This document shows, piece by piece, positions 8,502 through 16,248 of a stretch of DNA of 64,000 nucleotides. This DNA is from Pseudolabrys sp. FHR47 (GTDB taxonomy: Bacteria; Pseudomonadota; Alphaproteobacteria; Rhizobiales; Xanthobacteraceae), in NCBI RefSeq assembly GCF_005153485.1, contig NZ_CP039740.1, forward strand, positions 3,599,001-3,663,000. The letters are read 5' to 3'. The notes under the pieces were generated by a model that had not been told where the DNA came from, ran no database searches, and saw only the letters and a program-made list of their open reading frames with translations. A program made the translations under genes and the position numbers. How positions within the stretch are numbered: position 1 is the stretch's first letter; each line of letters begins with the position of its first letter.

Positions 8502-9436
8502 AGAAGATATCGATCATTTCGCCCTGTTTTAACGAAGAGGACAATATCGAGGAATGCGCCGCCGCGGTGCGGCGCCTGTTCGTCGACGGGCCGCTTGCGG
8601 GTTACGACTACGAACACATCTTCGCCGACAATGCCTCGGTCGACGGCAGCGCCAGGATTCTGCGCGAGATTGCGGCCAAGGATCCCCACGTGAAGGTGAT
8701 TTTCAATGCTCGCAATTACGGACCGTTCCGCTCCACCTTCAACGCACTTCGTGCGACATCGGGCGATGCGGTTCTGGTGATGCTTGCGGTCGACCTTCAG
8801 GACCCGCCCGAATTGTTGGTCGGTTTCATCCGGCACTGGGAAGAAGGCTACAAGGTCGTGTGCGGCGCCCGCAACCAGCGCGAGGAAGGCGCCATCATGC
8901 GTGCCGCGCGACATGCCTATTACCGGCTGGTCAATCGCCTCGCCGATATCGATATTCCGGTCGACGCCGGCGAGTTTCAGCTCGTCGATCGCATCGTGGT
9001 CGAAGCCCTGAAGCGTTCCGACGATTACTACCCCTATATTCGCGGCATGATCGCCGACTGCGGCTTCAAGGCCAAAGTTGTTCCTTACGTCTGGCGTAGC
9101 CGTGCGCGCGGGCTGTCGAAGAACCGGCTCTATCACTTATTTGATCAAGGCATGAACGGCCTGATCTCCTTCACGAACGTTCCGATCCGCATCGGCGCCT
9201 TGTTCGGCTTCGTGCTGGCGGCCGGAAGCCTGTTCTATGCGCTCGTGCAGTTGATCATCAACTTGACGTTCTCTGGCCTGGCCGAACCGGGCATCGCGAC
9301 ATTGATCGTGGCAATCTTTTTCTTCTCGGGCGTTCAGCTCGCATTCTTCGGATTGCTCGGCGAGTACGTCGCCGCGATCCACGCGCAGGTTCGCCGTGGT
9401 TCCGTGGTGGTCGAGGCCGAACGCATCAATTTCTGA
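8498..9436 (+). CDS. Glycosyltransferase family 2, GtrB/DPM1-like
   Basis: A membrane-anchored polyprenyl-phosphate sugar transferase of 312 residues. The N-terminal GT-A domain begins KKISIISPCFNEEDNIEE and has a VDLQDPPE acidic motif (around residues 96-103); two C-terminal hydrophobic segments (about 229-252 and 264-292) fit the GtrB layout. Such enzymes load a sugar onto undecaprenyl phosphate for a GT-C transferase in the periplasm. It ends the plus-strand operon and faces the 973-residue membrane protein, which may be its partner. Confidence 0.87.
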   Translation: MKKISIISPCFNEEDNIEECAAAVRRLFVDGPLAGYDYEHIFADNASVDGSARILREIAAKDPHVKVIFNARNYGPFRSTFNALRATSGDAVLVMLAVDLQDPPELLVGFIRHWEEGYKVVCGARNQREEGAIMRAARHAYYRLVNRLADIDIPVDAGEFQLVDRIVVEALKRSDDYYPYIRGMIADCGFKAKVVPYVWRSRARGLSKNRLYHLFDQGMNGLISFTNVPIRIGALFGFVLAAGSLFYALVQLIINLTFSGLAEPGIATLIVAIFFFSGVQLAFFGLLGEYVAAIHAQVRRGSVVVEAERINF

Positions 9437-9440
9437 CGCG

Positions 9441-12362
9441 TCACGGCCCTATGCGAAGGGAGGCGATCGGACCGGCATTGCCGGCCGGATCGACGGCGCG
9501 AAGCGCGAGATAAGGGCGATCCGCGGGCGCGCGCATCCGCCACAAAGAGCGGCTCTGCTTTTCCCCTCCCAATCCCGGCGCCGGCAGAGGCAGAGCGGTC
9601 GGCAAGGCCACCTGCCAATCGTCCTCGGATTGAACGGGGTCGCGCGACCATCGCGCATCCAGCCTGTCGGCATATCCAACCTCGCCGTCATCGCCCGGCG
9701 ACGTCCACGACAAGCTCTTGTCTGTCGCGGCCGGATCGGTGCGGAACGGCAATATCTCGGCAGGCTGCAGATACCAGTTGCCTGCCTCCATGCCGGCGGT
9801 GAGGACAATGCGCAAACGTTCCGTGCTGGTCCTGGGAATGCGCAAAGTCCGCCACGGCATCTCGGACAGATCCATGGCAACATCGGTCACGACGGCCGCC
9901 CATGCCTGCCGCTGTTTGTCGAAGCGATAGACGGACGCCCGCATCGGCGTCAGATGGCCGTGAGCATCACGCGGCAGGATGTCGATACCCTCGATCTCTT
10001 CCTCGCGCGGGAAGGTCAGGTCGACATTGACCGTACCCTTCGGCGGCAATGGCCCGATATTCAGGAAAGTCCGGCCGTCGCCATCGATCGCCGCCTCGGA
10101 TGCCCCGGATGGTTTGATACCGGTCGACGACACGGCAGCGATGGCCGACGGCGGAACCGCGATGCGCCCACCGGCCTTTTCCGTCACGGCCAGATCCCTC
10201 ACAGGTCCCGGAGGAACGGTGTCGCGACTAATCCTGGCCTGGTCGACCCAACCCGGCAGCGCATCCTTGATCCGCAGTTCGCGCAGACGCTTCAGGTCGG
10301 CGAGTCGGCACCATGAATTCTCCAACGGACCGTTCACGAGACGCAGCCGCATATCGAGCCTGCCCGAGAACTGCACCCCCGCCTGCAGGATGTTGACCCG
10401 GCGCAACACCGGCTCGGCCGTGTTCGCGACCGGCACCGCTTCAAGACAACGGCTGTACTGGATCGGCAGCACGAGCAGCGAGGTGCCCGCGCTGCGTGCC
10501 TTCAGCCGGTAGGCGCTGCGCTCATAGGCGAACGACACGTCGGTTGCCGGAACCAGCGGCACTTCGACCGGTGAATCGGTGACGGTGTCGCGGCGGAAAT
10601 CGAAACCGGGCCGTCTCATCGCCTCCACAGTCGCGGCGGCGCTATCGGCAACCGTGACGCGCGTGGGCGAAGCATCGCCCAGATTGGCATCGGTCAGTTC
10701 GTAAAGATAAAGCGTCCGGCCATGCGCCAGCGGAATTTCCCAGCGCCGCCCCAGATGCACATCAGCGCGGATCGGCGCATCCGTCAGCACATAGCGAACC
10801 CCGATCGAGCGCAGATAGTCGGGATTGACCCGCGACACGATGATGACGTTGCGCCGTTGCCTATCCTCGGGCGCCGCCAGGAAGTAGCGCACCATCTGGA
10901 AATAAGTCGGGCTGATGAGTTGGTTGTAGATGAACAAGGTCGGGATGCCGAAGTACCACAAATCGATGGCACGATGGCCGTTGCCCAGTTGATCCGCCAG
11001 CAGCCGGTCGTTGAGCGTCGACACCGACCAGTCCAGCCCGGCGTTCGCCTTGGCCATGGGCATGTAGGTCGCGACGATGCCGCGATACGGCCGTCCCGGC
11101 TCGACGCGAATTTCTCGGGTGAGAATTTCCGACAACGGAGACTGACGCGGCGGCGTCAGCCAGAAATTAGCATAGGCGCGTTTGCCTCGATCGAAGAACG
11201 ACAGCCCCAGCATGAGAGCGACCGCGAGGACAGCGGCAATCAACCGCGCTGACGGCGTCGACCAGCGCCGCGCGATGGCAATGCCGTCCTCGCCAGTGGC
11301 CCATGCGACAGGCACGGACAGGCCGGCGACGATCGTCATGACCATGAAGGGCCAGAACAGCACCTCGAAATCCCGCGGCCTTGGACCGAACAGGACTGAA
11401 CTGGCGAAGTAATGGAAGAACAGGCCGATCCCCACCAGCGCGACATAGTAGATCAGCGAAGCGGTCGCGACCCAGCGGTAGACGGGAGGCCCGTATTTCG
11501 ACGCCAGCCACGCGCATATGATGAACAAGGTCGCGACATAGGCGCCCCAGCCGCCGCTGAACATGATGGAGATCAGGTCGAGCGATCGCTCATAGTCGGT
11601 CATGTCGCCGGGAAACATCGCGGCCGCCGTATTGAGAAACAGTCCGGCCAGGAACGGCACAATCGTCGGCATAGCGGCGAGAGCCAGCAATGCGCCGCAG
11701 GCGACCTTGATCCAGCGCTCGCGTCCCCCGCTCGTGACGACAAAGCCGATGCCGAATGCGACGTAAAGCGGCGCGAACAGCGGCGCGTAATATGGCGCGA
11801 ACGCAATCGTCACCACGATAAGAACGGCGATCGCGACAACCGCGCCGACGGTGATCGCCCAGCCGCGCAGGCCGACCCATCGAAACAGCACGATCGACAG
11901 ACACACCAGCGCCAGCGAAACGCCACCCCATGGCCCGAGACCACCGATTGGGTAGACCGGCTGCGGATAGATGTAGGGATAGTAGATGAAACAGGTACCC
12001 CATGCCGTGAGAACTGCCTGAAGAAACGACAGGCCAAACAGCCGCGCCGACGCGAACATCGCAAGGTACGTCACGATCGCGCAGAGCGTATAGGTCGTAA
12101 CTTTTAGCAGAATCGGATCGCTGATGAATCCGATCAGGATGGGGAAGCCAAAAACCCAATTGTTCCAGAGCAATTGAAGATCATATAACCCGCTATACGG
12201 GATGCCTTGCAACGACAGGCTAGGCTGAAGAAAATCGTGAGACCATTTGAGCAGGTCGATAAAATAGGCGCCATCATAGGTTACGAACAAAACCGCCTGA
12301 TTCAAAAAGAAGAGCAGGAAGGATGCCAATGCAAACGTTATAATATGAAAAAAAATCCGCAT
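9441..12362 (-). CDS. Large polytopic membrane protein with periplasmic C-terminal domain
   Basis: A 973-residue protein of no firmly recognised family. About the first 430 residues hold roughly ten hydrophobic segments, with a loop aspartate in VTYDGAYF after the first one, as in GT-C type glycosyltransferases. The remaining 500 or more residues are soluble, and the segment SEAAIDGDGRTFLNIGPLPP with LRIVL reads like a discoidin-type beta-sandwich; the C-terminal stretch resembles a fibronectin-like domain (PVQSEDDWQ...). It converges on the GtrB-like gene with only 4 bases between stops. Its 5' end and upstream DNA are clearly AT-richer than the surroundings, suggesting transfer. Confidence 0.7.
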   Translation of the reverse strand: MRIFFHIITFALASFLLFFLNQAVLFVTYDGAYFIDLLKWSHDFLQPSLSLQGIPYSGLYDLQLLWNNWVFGFPILIGFISDPILLKVTTYTLCAIVTYLAMFASARLFGLSFLQAVLTAWGTCFIYYPYIYPQPVYPIGGLGPWGGVSLALVCLSIVLFRWVGLRGWAITVGAVVAIAVLIVVTIAFAPYYAPLFAPLYVAFGIGFVVTSGGRERWIKVACGALLALAAMPTIVPFLAGLFLNTAAAMFPGDMTDYERSLDLISIMFSGGWGAYVATLFIICAWLASKYGPPVYRWVATASLIYYVALVGIGLFFHYFASSVLFGPRPRDFEVLFWPFMVMTIVAGLSVPVAWATGEDGIAIARRWSTPSARLIAAVLAVALMLGLSFFDRGKRAYANFWLTPPRQSPLSEILTREIRVEPGRPYRGIVATYMPMAKANAGLDWSVSTLNDRLLADQLGNGHRAIDLWYFGIPTLFIYNQLISPTYFQMVRYFLAAPEDRQRRNVIIVSRVNPDYLRSIGVRYVLTDAPIRADVHLGRRWEIPLAHGRTLYLYELTDANLGDASPTRVTVADSAAATVEAMRRPGFDFRRDTVTDSPVEVPLVPATDVSFAYERSAYRLKARSAGTSLLVLPIQYSRCLEAVPVANTAEPVLRRVNILQAGVQFSGRLDMRLRLVNGPLENSWCRLADLKRLRELRIKDALPGWVDQARISRDTVPPGPVRDLAVTEKAGGRIAVPPSAIAAVSSTGIKPSGASEAAIDGDGRTFLNIGPLPPKGTVNVDLTFPREEEIEGIDILPRDAHGHLTPMRASVYRFDKQRQAWAAVVTDVAMDLSEMPWRTLRIPRTSTERLRIVLTAGMEAGNWYLQPAEILPFRTDPAATDKSLSWTSPGDDGEVGYADRLDARWSRDPVQSEDDWQVALPTALPLPAPGLGGEKQSRSLWRMRAPADRPYLALRAVDPAGNAGPIASLRIGP

Positions 12363-12460
12363 ATTTCTATGAAAACACTTGAGCGACGACCGTCATCGCT
12401 CTTTGGTCGCGGCACTATAGTCAACATCTGCCACAAAACAACGGCAAAACGCCGCTCGCA

Positions 12461-12553
12461 TTGATCGGGAACGTCACCGACCTCGCCGTCGGCGTGCTAG
12501 GTTTCAAGAGCCGGGATACGCTGAATATCACAACTGACGAGGTGCACGGCTCC
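12461..12553 (+). pseudogene. Decayed fragment of an epimerase gene
   Basis: An ungapped stretch of about 92 bases aligns by eye to bases 139-230 of the truncated epimerase at the window start, with about 73% identical bases. The translated similarity runs LIxxV...VxVLxxKSxxTLNIxTxEVH. Homology stops abruptly on both sides and no ORF continues. It lies upstream of the 973-residue gene and downstream of the frameshifted NusG-like gene, so it looks like a relic of an earlier copy of the locus. Confidence 0.6.
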
Positions 12554-12569
12554 AATCATTGCTTATCTC

Positions 12570-13077
12570 TTAGACCGACACGACCGACAGGTCATCGATC
12601 ACCAGACGAACCTTGCGGCCAAGAAGATCGAGGAGGATCGAAACCCGATCCTGGTCGCTACCCTCGAACATGCCGAGGCAATCTGAAAATACGCCATCGA
12701 CCACGCGAACCTGGTCGCCCGGCGCAAAGCGCGGCTTGTCGCTGAGTTGAATGAATCCTTGACCATCTTCGCGCTGCTTTAGCGCGGCGATCACCTGCGG
12801 CGGAACCGGCGAAAGCGCTTCGTCGTTGCGGACGAGACCGACCACTCCGACGGTCGACTGGATCGCCCGCCAGCGTTGCGTCGTGACATCGATGGAGACG
12901 AACAGGTAGCGCGGAAACACGGGCGCCGCGACCGTCTCGATACGCCGGGCATGGCGGCGGCGTTTCAAATAACGCGGCAGATAGGTTTCGAACCCCTGCC
13001 GCTGAAGATGGGCAGCCGCTTATTCTCACAGTGCGCGTGCGCGTGCACGGCGTACCACTGGGACGCCGTCTGGGTCA
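12570..13077 (-). pseudogene. NusG/RfaH-like transcription antiterminator, frameshifted
   Basis: A NusG-family regulator of the kind often linked to long polysaccharide operons. Reading from ATG 13077 gives MTQTASQWYAVHAHAHCENK, the standard NGN start. Then the frame breaks near base 13019; the neighbouring frame continues AAAHLQRQGFETYLPRYL, then RRRHAR and PVFPRYLFVSID, and ends with a KOW-like domain (FAPGDQVRVVDGVF) at 12570. Adding a single G would restore one continuous protein of about 169 residues. Either the gene is broken, or a shortened product starts at ATG 12968, or the base is a sequencing error. Confidence 0.75.
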
Positions 13078-13337
13078 TGGCTGCGCACCCCGTAAGACTG
13101 GAGCGATTCCCACTTCGTCACCGGACGCGATGCGAGACATGGCCTGCTCCCGAAAGGGTTCAGTCATGAACTCCTAGGTTGCCGCCCGCGCAATCGTCAA
13201 GCTTGAATTGAGAGCGAGAATCCAGCCGTTCGGAGCTTCAGTCGTGCCGAGCGCACAGCGCCCTCGGCGGACAACGTTTTTCCGCCGCCGGACCTTATCG
13301 TCCGCGAACCTGATCGATCCAGTGATGAAACCTGATT

Positions 13338-13413
13338 TGGTAGCGGGGAGGGACTTGAACCCCCGACCTACGGATTATGATTCCGCCGCTCTAACCAGCT
13401 GAGCTACCCCGCC
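13338..13413 (-). tRNA. tRNA-Met (anticodon CAT)
   Basis: On the minus strand the sequence folds as a tRNA: acceptor GGCGGGG, D-arm GCTC...GAGC, anticodon stem GCGGA/TCCGT around loop ATCATAA (anticodon CAT), T-loop TTCAAGT, and an encoded terminal CCA (13338-13340). The overall sequence is like the elongator tRNA-Met of related alphaproteobacteria rather than lysidine-type tRNA-Ile. By my count the T-stem plus acceptor 3' strand is one base shorter than the standard layout. The flanks 13078-13337 show no gene. Confidence 0.9.
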
Positions 13414-13570
13414 ACTACCATGACCCTCGGTCATGAATCCCGCGGTCAAGGGCGCGATATAGGGAGGCGGCGCGAAGCCTGTCAAGCAAGCTCGACCGAA
13501 ATCCCTGATCCGCCTGTCAATTCGGGCAAATTCGCCCCGACCGGACACATACAAGGTCCGGCCACCCTGC

Positions 13571-13936
13571 CTACTTCGGCTGGACCTGCGGATTGCCGCC
13601 CGGCGAGCCCGGCGGCGGGATCACCGGGGTCCGCCCGGCCTCCGGCGTCGGGGCCTTGATCTCGGGATCGACTGCCGGCGGGCAGATCACCCCGCCCGAC
13701 TGGGCGAGCTTGCTGCTCAGCGTCTGGTCATCCGGCTTGCGTACGACGATATCGCCGCCCTTCCCGACCGTCGCATGGGTGCCGTCCGGCCCGCAGGCCC
13801 TGGGATCGACGGCTTCCGCCTTTGGCGGCTCCGCCGGCTTGTCGGACGGCGGCGCCTGCGCCACGGCAACACCCGCCGATACGCACAAAACAGCAGCCGC
13901 CAGAATGGAATTTCGGAATCTGCACTGGCTCGCCAT
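13571..13936 (-). CDS. Small secreted proline-rich protein of unknown function
   Basis: A 121-residue protein with a clear signal peptide (MASQCRFRNSILAAAVLCVS..AVAQ) and a mature part rich in proline, including PPSDKPAEPP and a C-terminal PPPGSPGGNPQ. Two cysteines (ACGPDG and VICPP) could form a disulfide in the periplasm. Start ATG 13936 is chosen because GGAGGA stands 6 bases upstream; earlier in-frame ATGs lack this. No family is recognised. Confidence 0.6.
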   Translation of the reverse strand: MASQCRFRNSILAAAVLCVSAGVAVAQAPPSDKPAEPPKAEAVDPRACGPDGTHATVGKGGDIVVRKPDDQTLSSKLAQSGGVICPPAVDPEIKAPTPEAGRTPVIPPPGSPGGNPQVQPK

Positions 13937-13987
13937 GGCGTCCTCCATTCGGAGAGACAACCACCGGCCCCGCGACCCAGTTCCGCC

Positions 13988-14656
13988 TCAGGCCGCCTTC
14001 GGTTCCGCCTGGACGCGGGCAAACCGGATCATCGCGAAATGCCCAAGCGGCGGCAAAGGCCGCCTCTCGACAATGCGCATGCCGCCGTGCCGGGCCGCCC
14101 AATTGGCCAGCCGCGCGAACGGAAACTCCGGCCGCCAGCCGAGCCGGCGCGCCAAAGGCGCAAAACAGGCTTCGAACACCCGCCGCAATCCCCTTTCGGC
14201 GCCGATGTGATTGACCAGGATGATCTCGCCGCCCGGTTTGAGCACGCGTGCGAACTCATCGAGGGTCGCTTCCGGGTTCGGCACGGCGGTGATGACGTAT
14301 TGCGCCACGATGACATCGAAGGAGTGATCCGGCACCGCCATGCGCATGGCATCCATCACCGCCAATGTCTCGACATTGACGAGCTTCTGCGTGACGACAC
14401 GTTCATGCGCCTTGCGCAGCATCGGCTCCGAAAGGTCCATGCCGACAATGCGAATGTTCGACGGATAACCCGGCAGCGAAATGCCGGTGCCGACGCCGAC
14501 CTCGAGCAGGCGGCCGCCAGGCGGACACGCCTTGCCCGCCGCCTCGATGGCGGCGCTGCGTCCCGCTTCGAACACCTTGCCGAAGACGAGATCGTAAATC
14601 GGCGCCCAGCGCGCATACGCTTTCTCGACGCCGTGTTTGCTGATGTCCCCGCCCAT
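13988..14656 (-). CDS. pmtA: Phosphatidylethanolamine N-methyltransferase
   Basis: An S-adenosylmethionine-dependent methyltransferase of 222 residues that probably converts phosphatidylethanolamine to phosphatidylcholine. The N-terminal AYARWAPIYDLVFGKVFEAG is typical of Rhodobacter-type PmtA, and LLEVGVGTGISLPGYP is SAM motif I; motif II is around MDLSEPML. It lies 21 bases downstream of mnmA on the same strand and could be co-transcribed. The PmtA assignment rests on these motifs, not on a search. Confidence 0.85.
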   Translation of the reverse strand: MGGDISKHGVEKAYARWAPIYDLVFGKVFEAGRSAAIEAAGKACPPGGRLLEVGVGTGISLPGYPSNIRIVGMDLSEPMLRKAHERVVTQKLVNVETLAVMDAMRMAVPDHSFDVIVAQYVITAVPNPEATLDEFARVLKPGGEIILVNHIGAERGLRRVFEACFAPLARRLGWRPEFPFARLANWAARHGGMRIVERRPLPPLGHFAMIRFARVQAEPKAA

Positions 14657-14677
14657 AATGGCTTTTTTGTTTCTTGT

Positions 14678-15862
14678 TTAAGCGACCGATGCCCGCGCTT
14701 CTTCGCTCACAGGCGGCCGCTCGCCGGCCGCCACCGCGCCGCGGATAAAGCCGCCGCCGAGCACGCGCGCCTGCCCTTCCGCCGTATCGTAGAACACGCA
14801 GGCTTGTCCGGGCGACACGCCATGCTCGCCATCGACCAGATCGACCTCGTAGCCGCCTGCGCTCCGGCGCAGCCAGGCCGCCTGTGGCGGACGCGACGAG
14901 CGCACCTTCACATGAACCTCGAGCCGGCCATTGCCGAGCACATCGTCGATGTCGCCGTCGCCGATCCAGTTGACGTCGCGCAGCGTGATGCTCTGCGTCT
15001 TGAGTGCCTCGCGCGGCCCCACGATGACACGCCGGCTCTCGGCATCGAGCCGCACCACATACAGCGGCGCGCTCGAAGCAATGCCGAGTCCACGGCGCTG
15101 GCCGACGGTGAAATGAATGATGCCGTTATGCTTGCCGAGCGTCTTGCCGTGGATATCGACAATCTCGCCGGGCTCGGCCGCGCCGGGCTTCAGCCGCGCG
15201 ATGATGTCGGCGTAGCTGCCGGTCGGTACGAAACAGATGTCCTGACTGTCGTGCTTGTCGGCGACCGCGAGTTCGAATTGCCGCGCGAGTTCGCGAGTCT
15301 CCGCTTTGGACTTGTCACCGAGCGGAAAGCGCAGCATGTCGAGTTGTTCGGACGTTGTGCCGAACAAGAAATAGCTCTGGTCCTTGTCGTCCTCGCGCGC
15401 ACGGAACAGGCCGCGGCGGCCGGACGACAGTAGGCGCGAAGAAACGTAATGTCCGGTGGCCATGACGTCGGCGTTGAGATCGCGCGCTGTGTGCAGGAGG
15501 TCGTGAAACTTGATCGACATGTTGCACGCGATGCACGGCACCGGTGTCTCGCCGGCAATGTAGCTCTCGGCAAAGCGATCGATCACCGCCTCCTTGAAGC
15601 GGCTTTCGTAGTCGAGCACGTAGTGCGGAATACCGATGCGCTCGGCGACCGCGCGGGCGTCGTAGATGTCCTGCCCGGCGCAGCAGGCGCCCTTGCGATG
15701 AACCGCGGCGCCGTGGTCGTAGAGCTGCAGCGTGACGCCGACGACGTCATAGCCCTCGGCCTTGAGCAAGGCAGCCGTCACCGAACTGTCGACGCCGCCG
15801 GACATGGCAACGACGACACGGGTATCCTCCGGCCGCTTGGGCAATTCGAGCGAGTTCATCAT
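14678..15862 (-). CDS. mnmA: tRNA-specific 2-thiouridylase MnmA
   Basis: It thiolates uridine 34 of tRNA Glu, Gln and Lys using ATP and relayed sulfur. The PP-loop [13 protein letters not shown] lies at residues 20-32, the nucleophile region PVPCIACNM near the middle, and [11 protein letters not shown] carries the second catalytic cysteine. [12 protein letters not shown] is a conserved family block. Length 394 is typical. It is transcribed away from the flagellar cluster, with pmtA following. Confidence 0.95.
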   Translation of the reverse strand: MMNSLELPKRPEDTRVVVAMSGGVDSSVTAALLKAEGYDVVGVTLQLYDHGAAVHRKGACCAGQDIYDARAVAERIGIPHYVLDYESRFKEAVIDRFAESYIAGETPVPCIACNMSIKFHDLLHTARDLNADVMATGHYVSSRLLSSGRRGLFRAREDDKDQSYFLFGTTSEQLDMLRFPLGDKSKAETRELARQFELAVADKHDSQDICFVPTGSYADIIARLKPGAAEPGEIVDIHGKTLGKHNGIIHFTVGQRRGLGIASSAPLYVVRLDAESRRVIVGPREALKTQSITLRDVNWIGDGDIDDVLGNGRLEVHVKVRSSRPPQAAWLRRSAGGYEVDLVDGEHGVSPGQACVFYDTAEGQARVLGGGFIRGAVAAGERPPVSEEARASVA

Positions 15863-16248
15863 GGCGTTTGTCTTACACCATATGGCGGCCGGCGGGGCGA
15901 ATTGGAAGTCGGGACTGGGCGGGGCGTCGAGCCTTGGAACGGCTCAAGAAAGCGCCGGGAACACCGCATTCCCTGTGTCCCGGCGCCTTACCGGCACAAT
16001 GCGCGGTGCGGACCGTGATCGGGCCTCAGACCGGCCGTCAGCCGCCCGGCAGTTCAATTGAACACGCCGCTAACTCCCGCAGTGGCCCGACCCGGCAAAA
16101 CCTGCCGCCTGCGGCGGGTTTAGCCGACCGCCCGAACCCGGCCGGCGGCCCGACGCCGGCGTAAGCCACTGTAACATTTATTATTTTTCCGTGTCCGCGG
16201 CTGGCCTGACGATTGCAAAAGCAAGGGGGTCAACAGCGGAGGTGCGTC
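15863..16248. other. Intergenic region between mnmA and fliK
   Basis: No gene is seen in these 386 bases. Bases 16098-16121 form a strong hairpin (AAACCTGCCGC with GCGGCGGGTTT). The fliK promoter match lies at 16202-16217. The remainder must include the mnmA leader. Confidence 0.6.
16202..16217 (+). promoter_or_regulatory. Sigma-54 (-24/-12) promoter for fliK-flgD
   Basis: TGGCCTGACGATTGCA matches the sigma-54 consensus TGGCACG-N4-TTGCA, with GG and GC separated by exactly 10 bases. Transcription would start near 16228, 20 bases before the TTG start of fliK. The sigma-54 activator FlbD is encoded at 23296-24666, which fits late-class flagellar control known from Caulobacter. Confidence 0.7.

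Noticed and set aside
13775..15433. A 552-residue plus-strand reading frame
   Set aside because: It is antisense to pmtA and mnmA, whose motifs are clear, and its translation has no recognisable domain; high GC produces long shadow frames.
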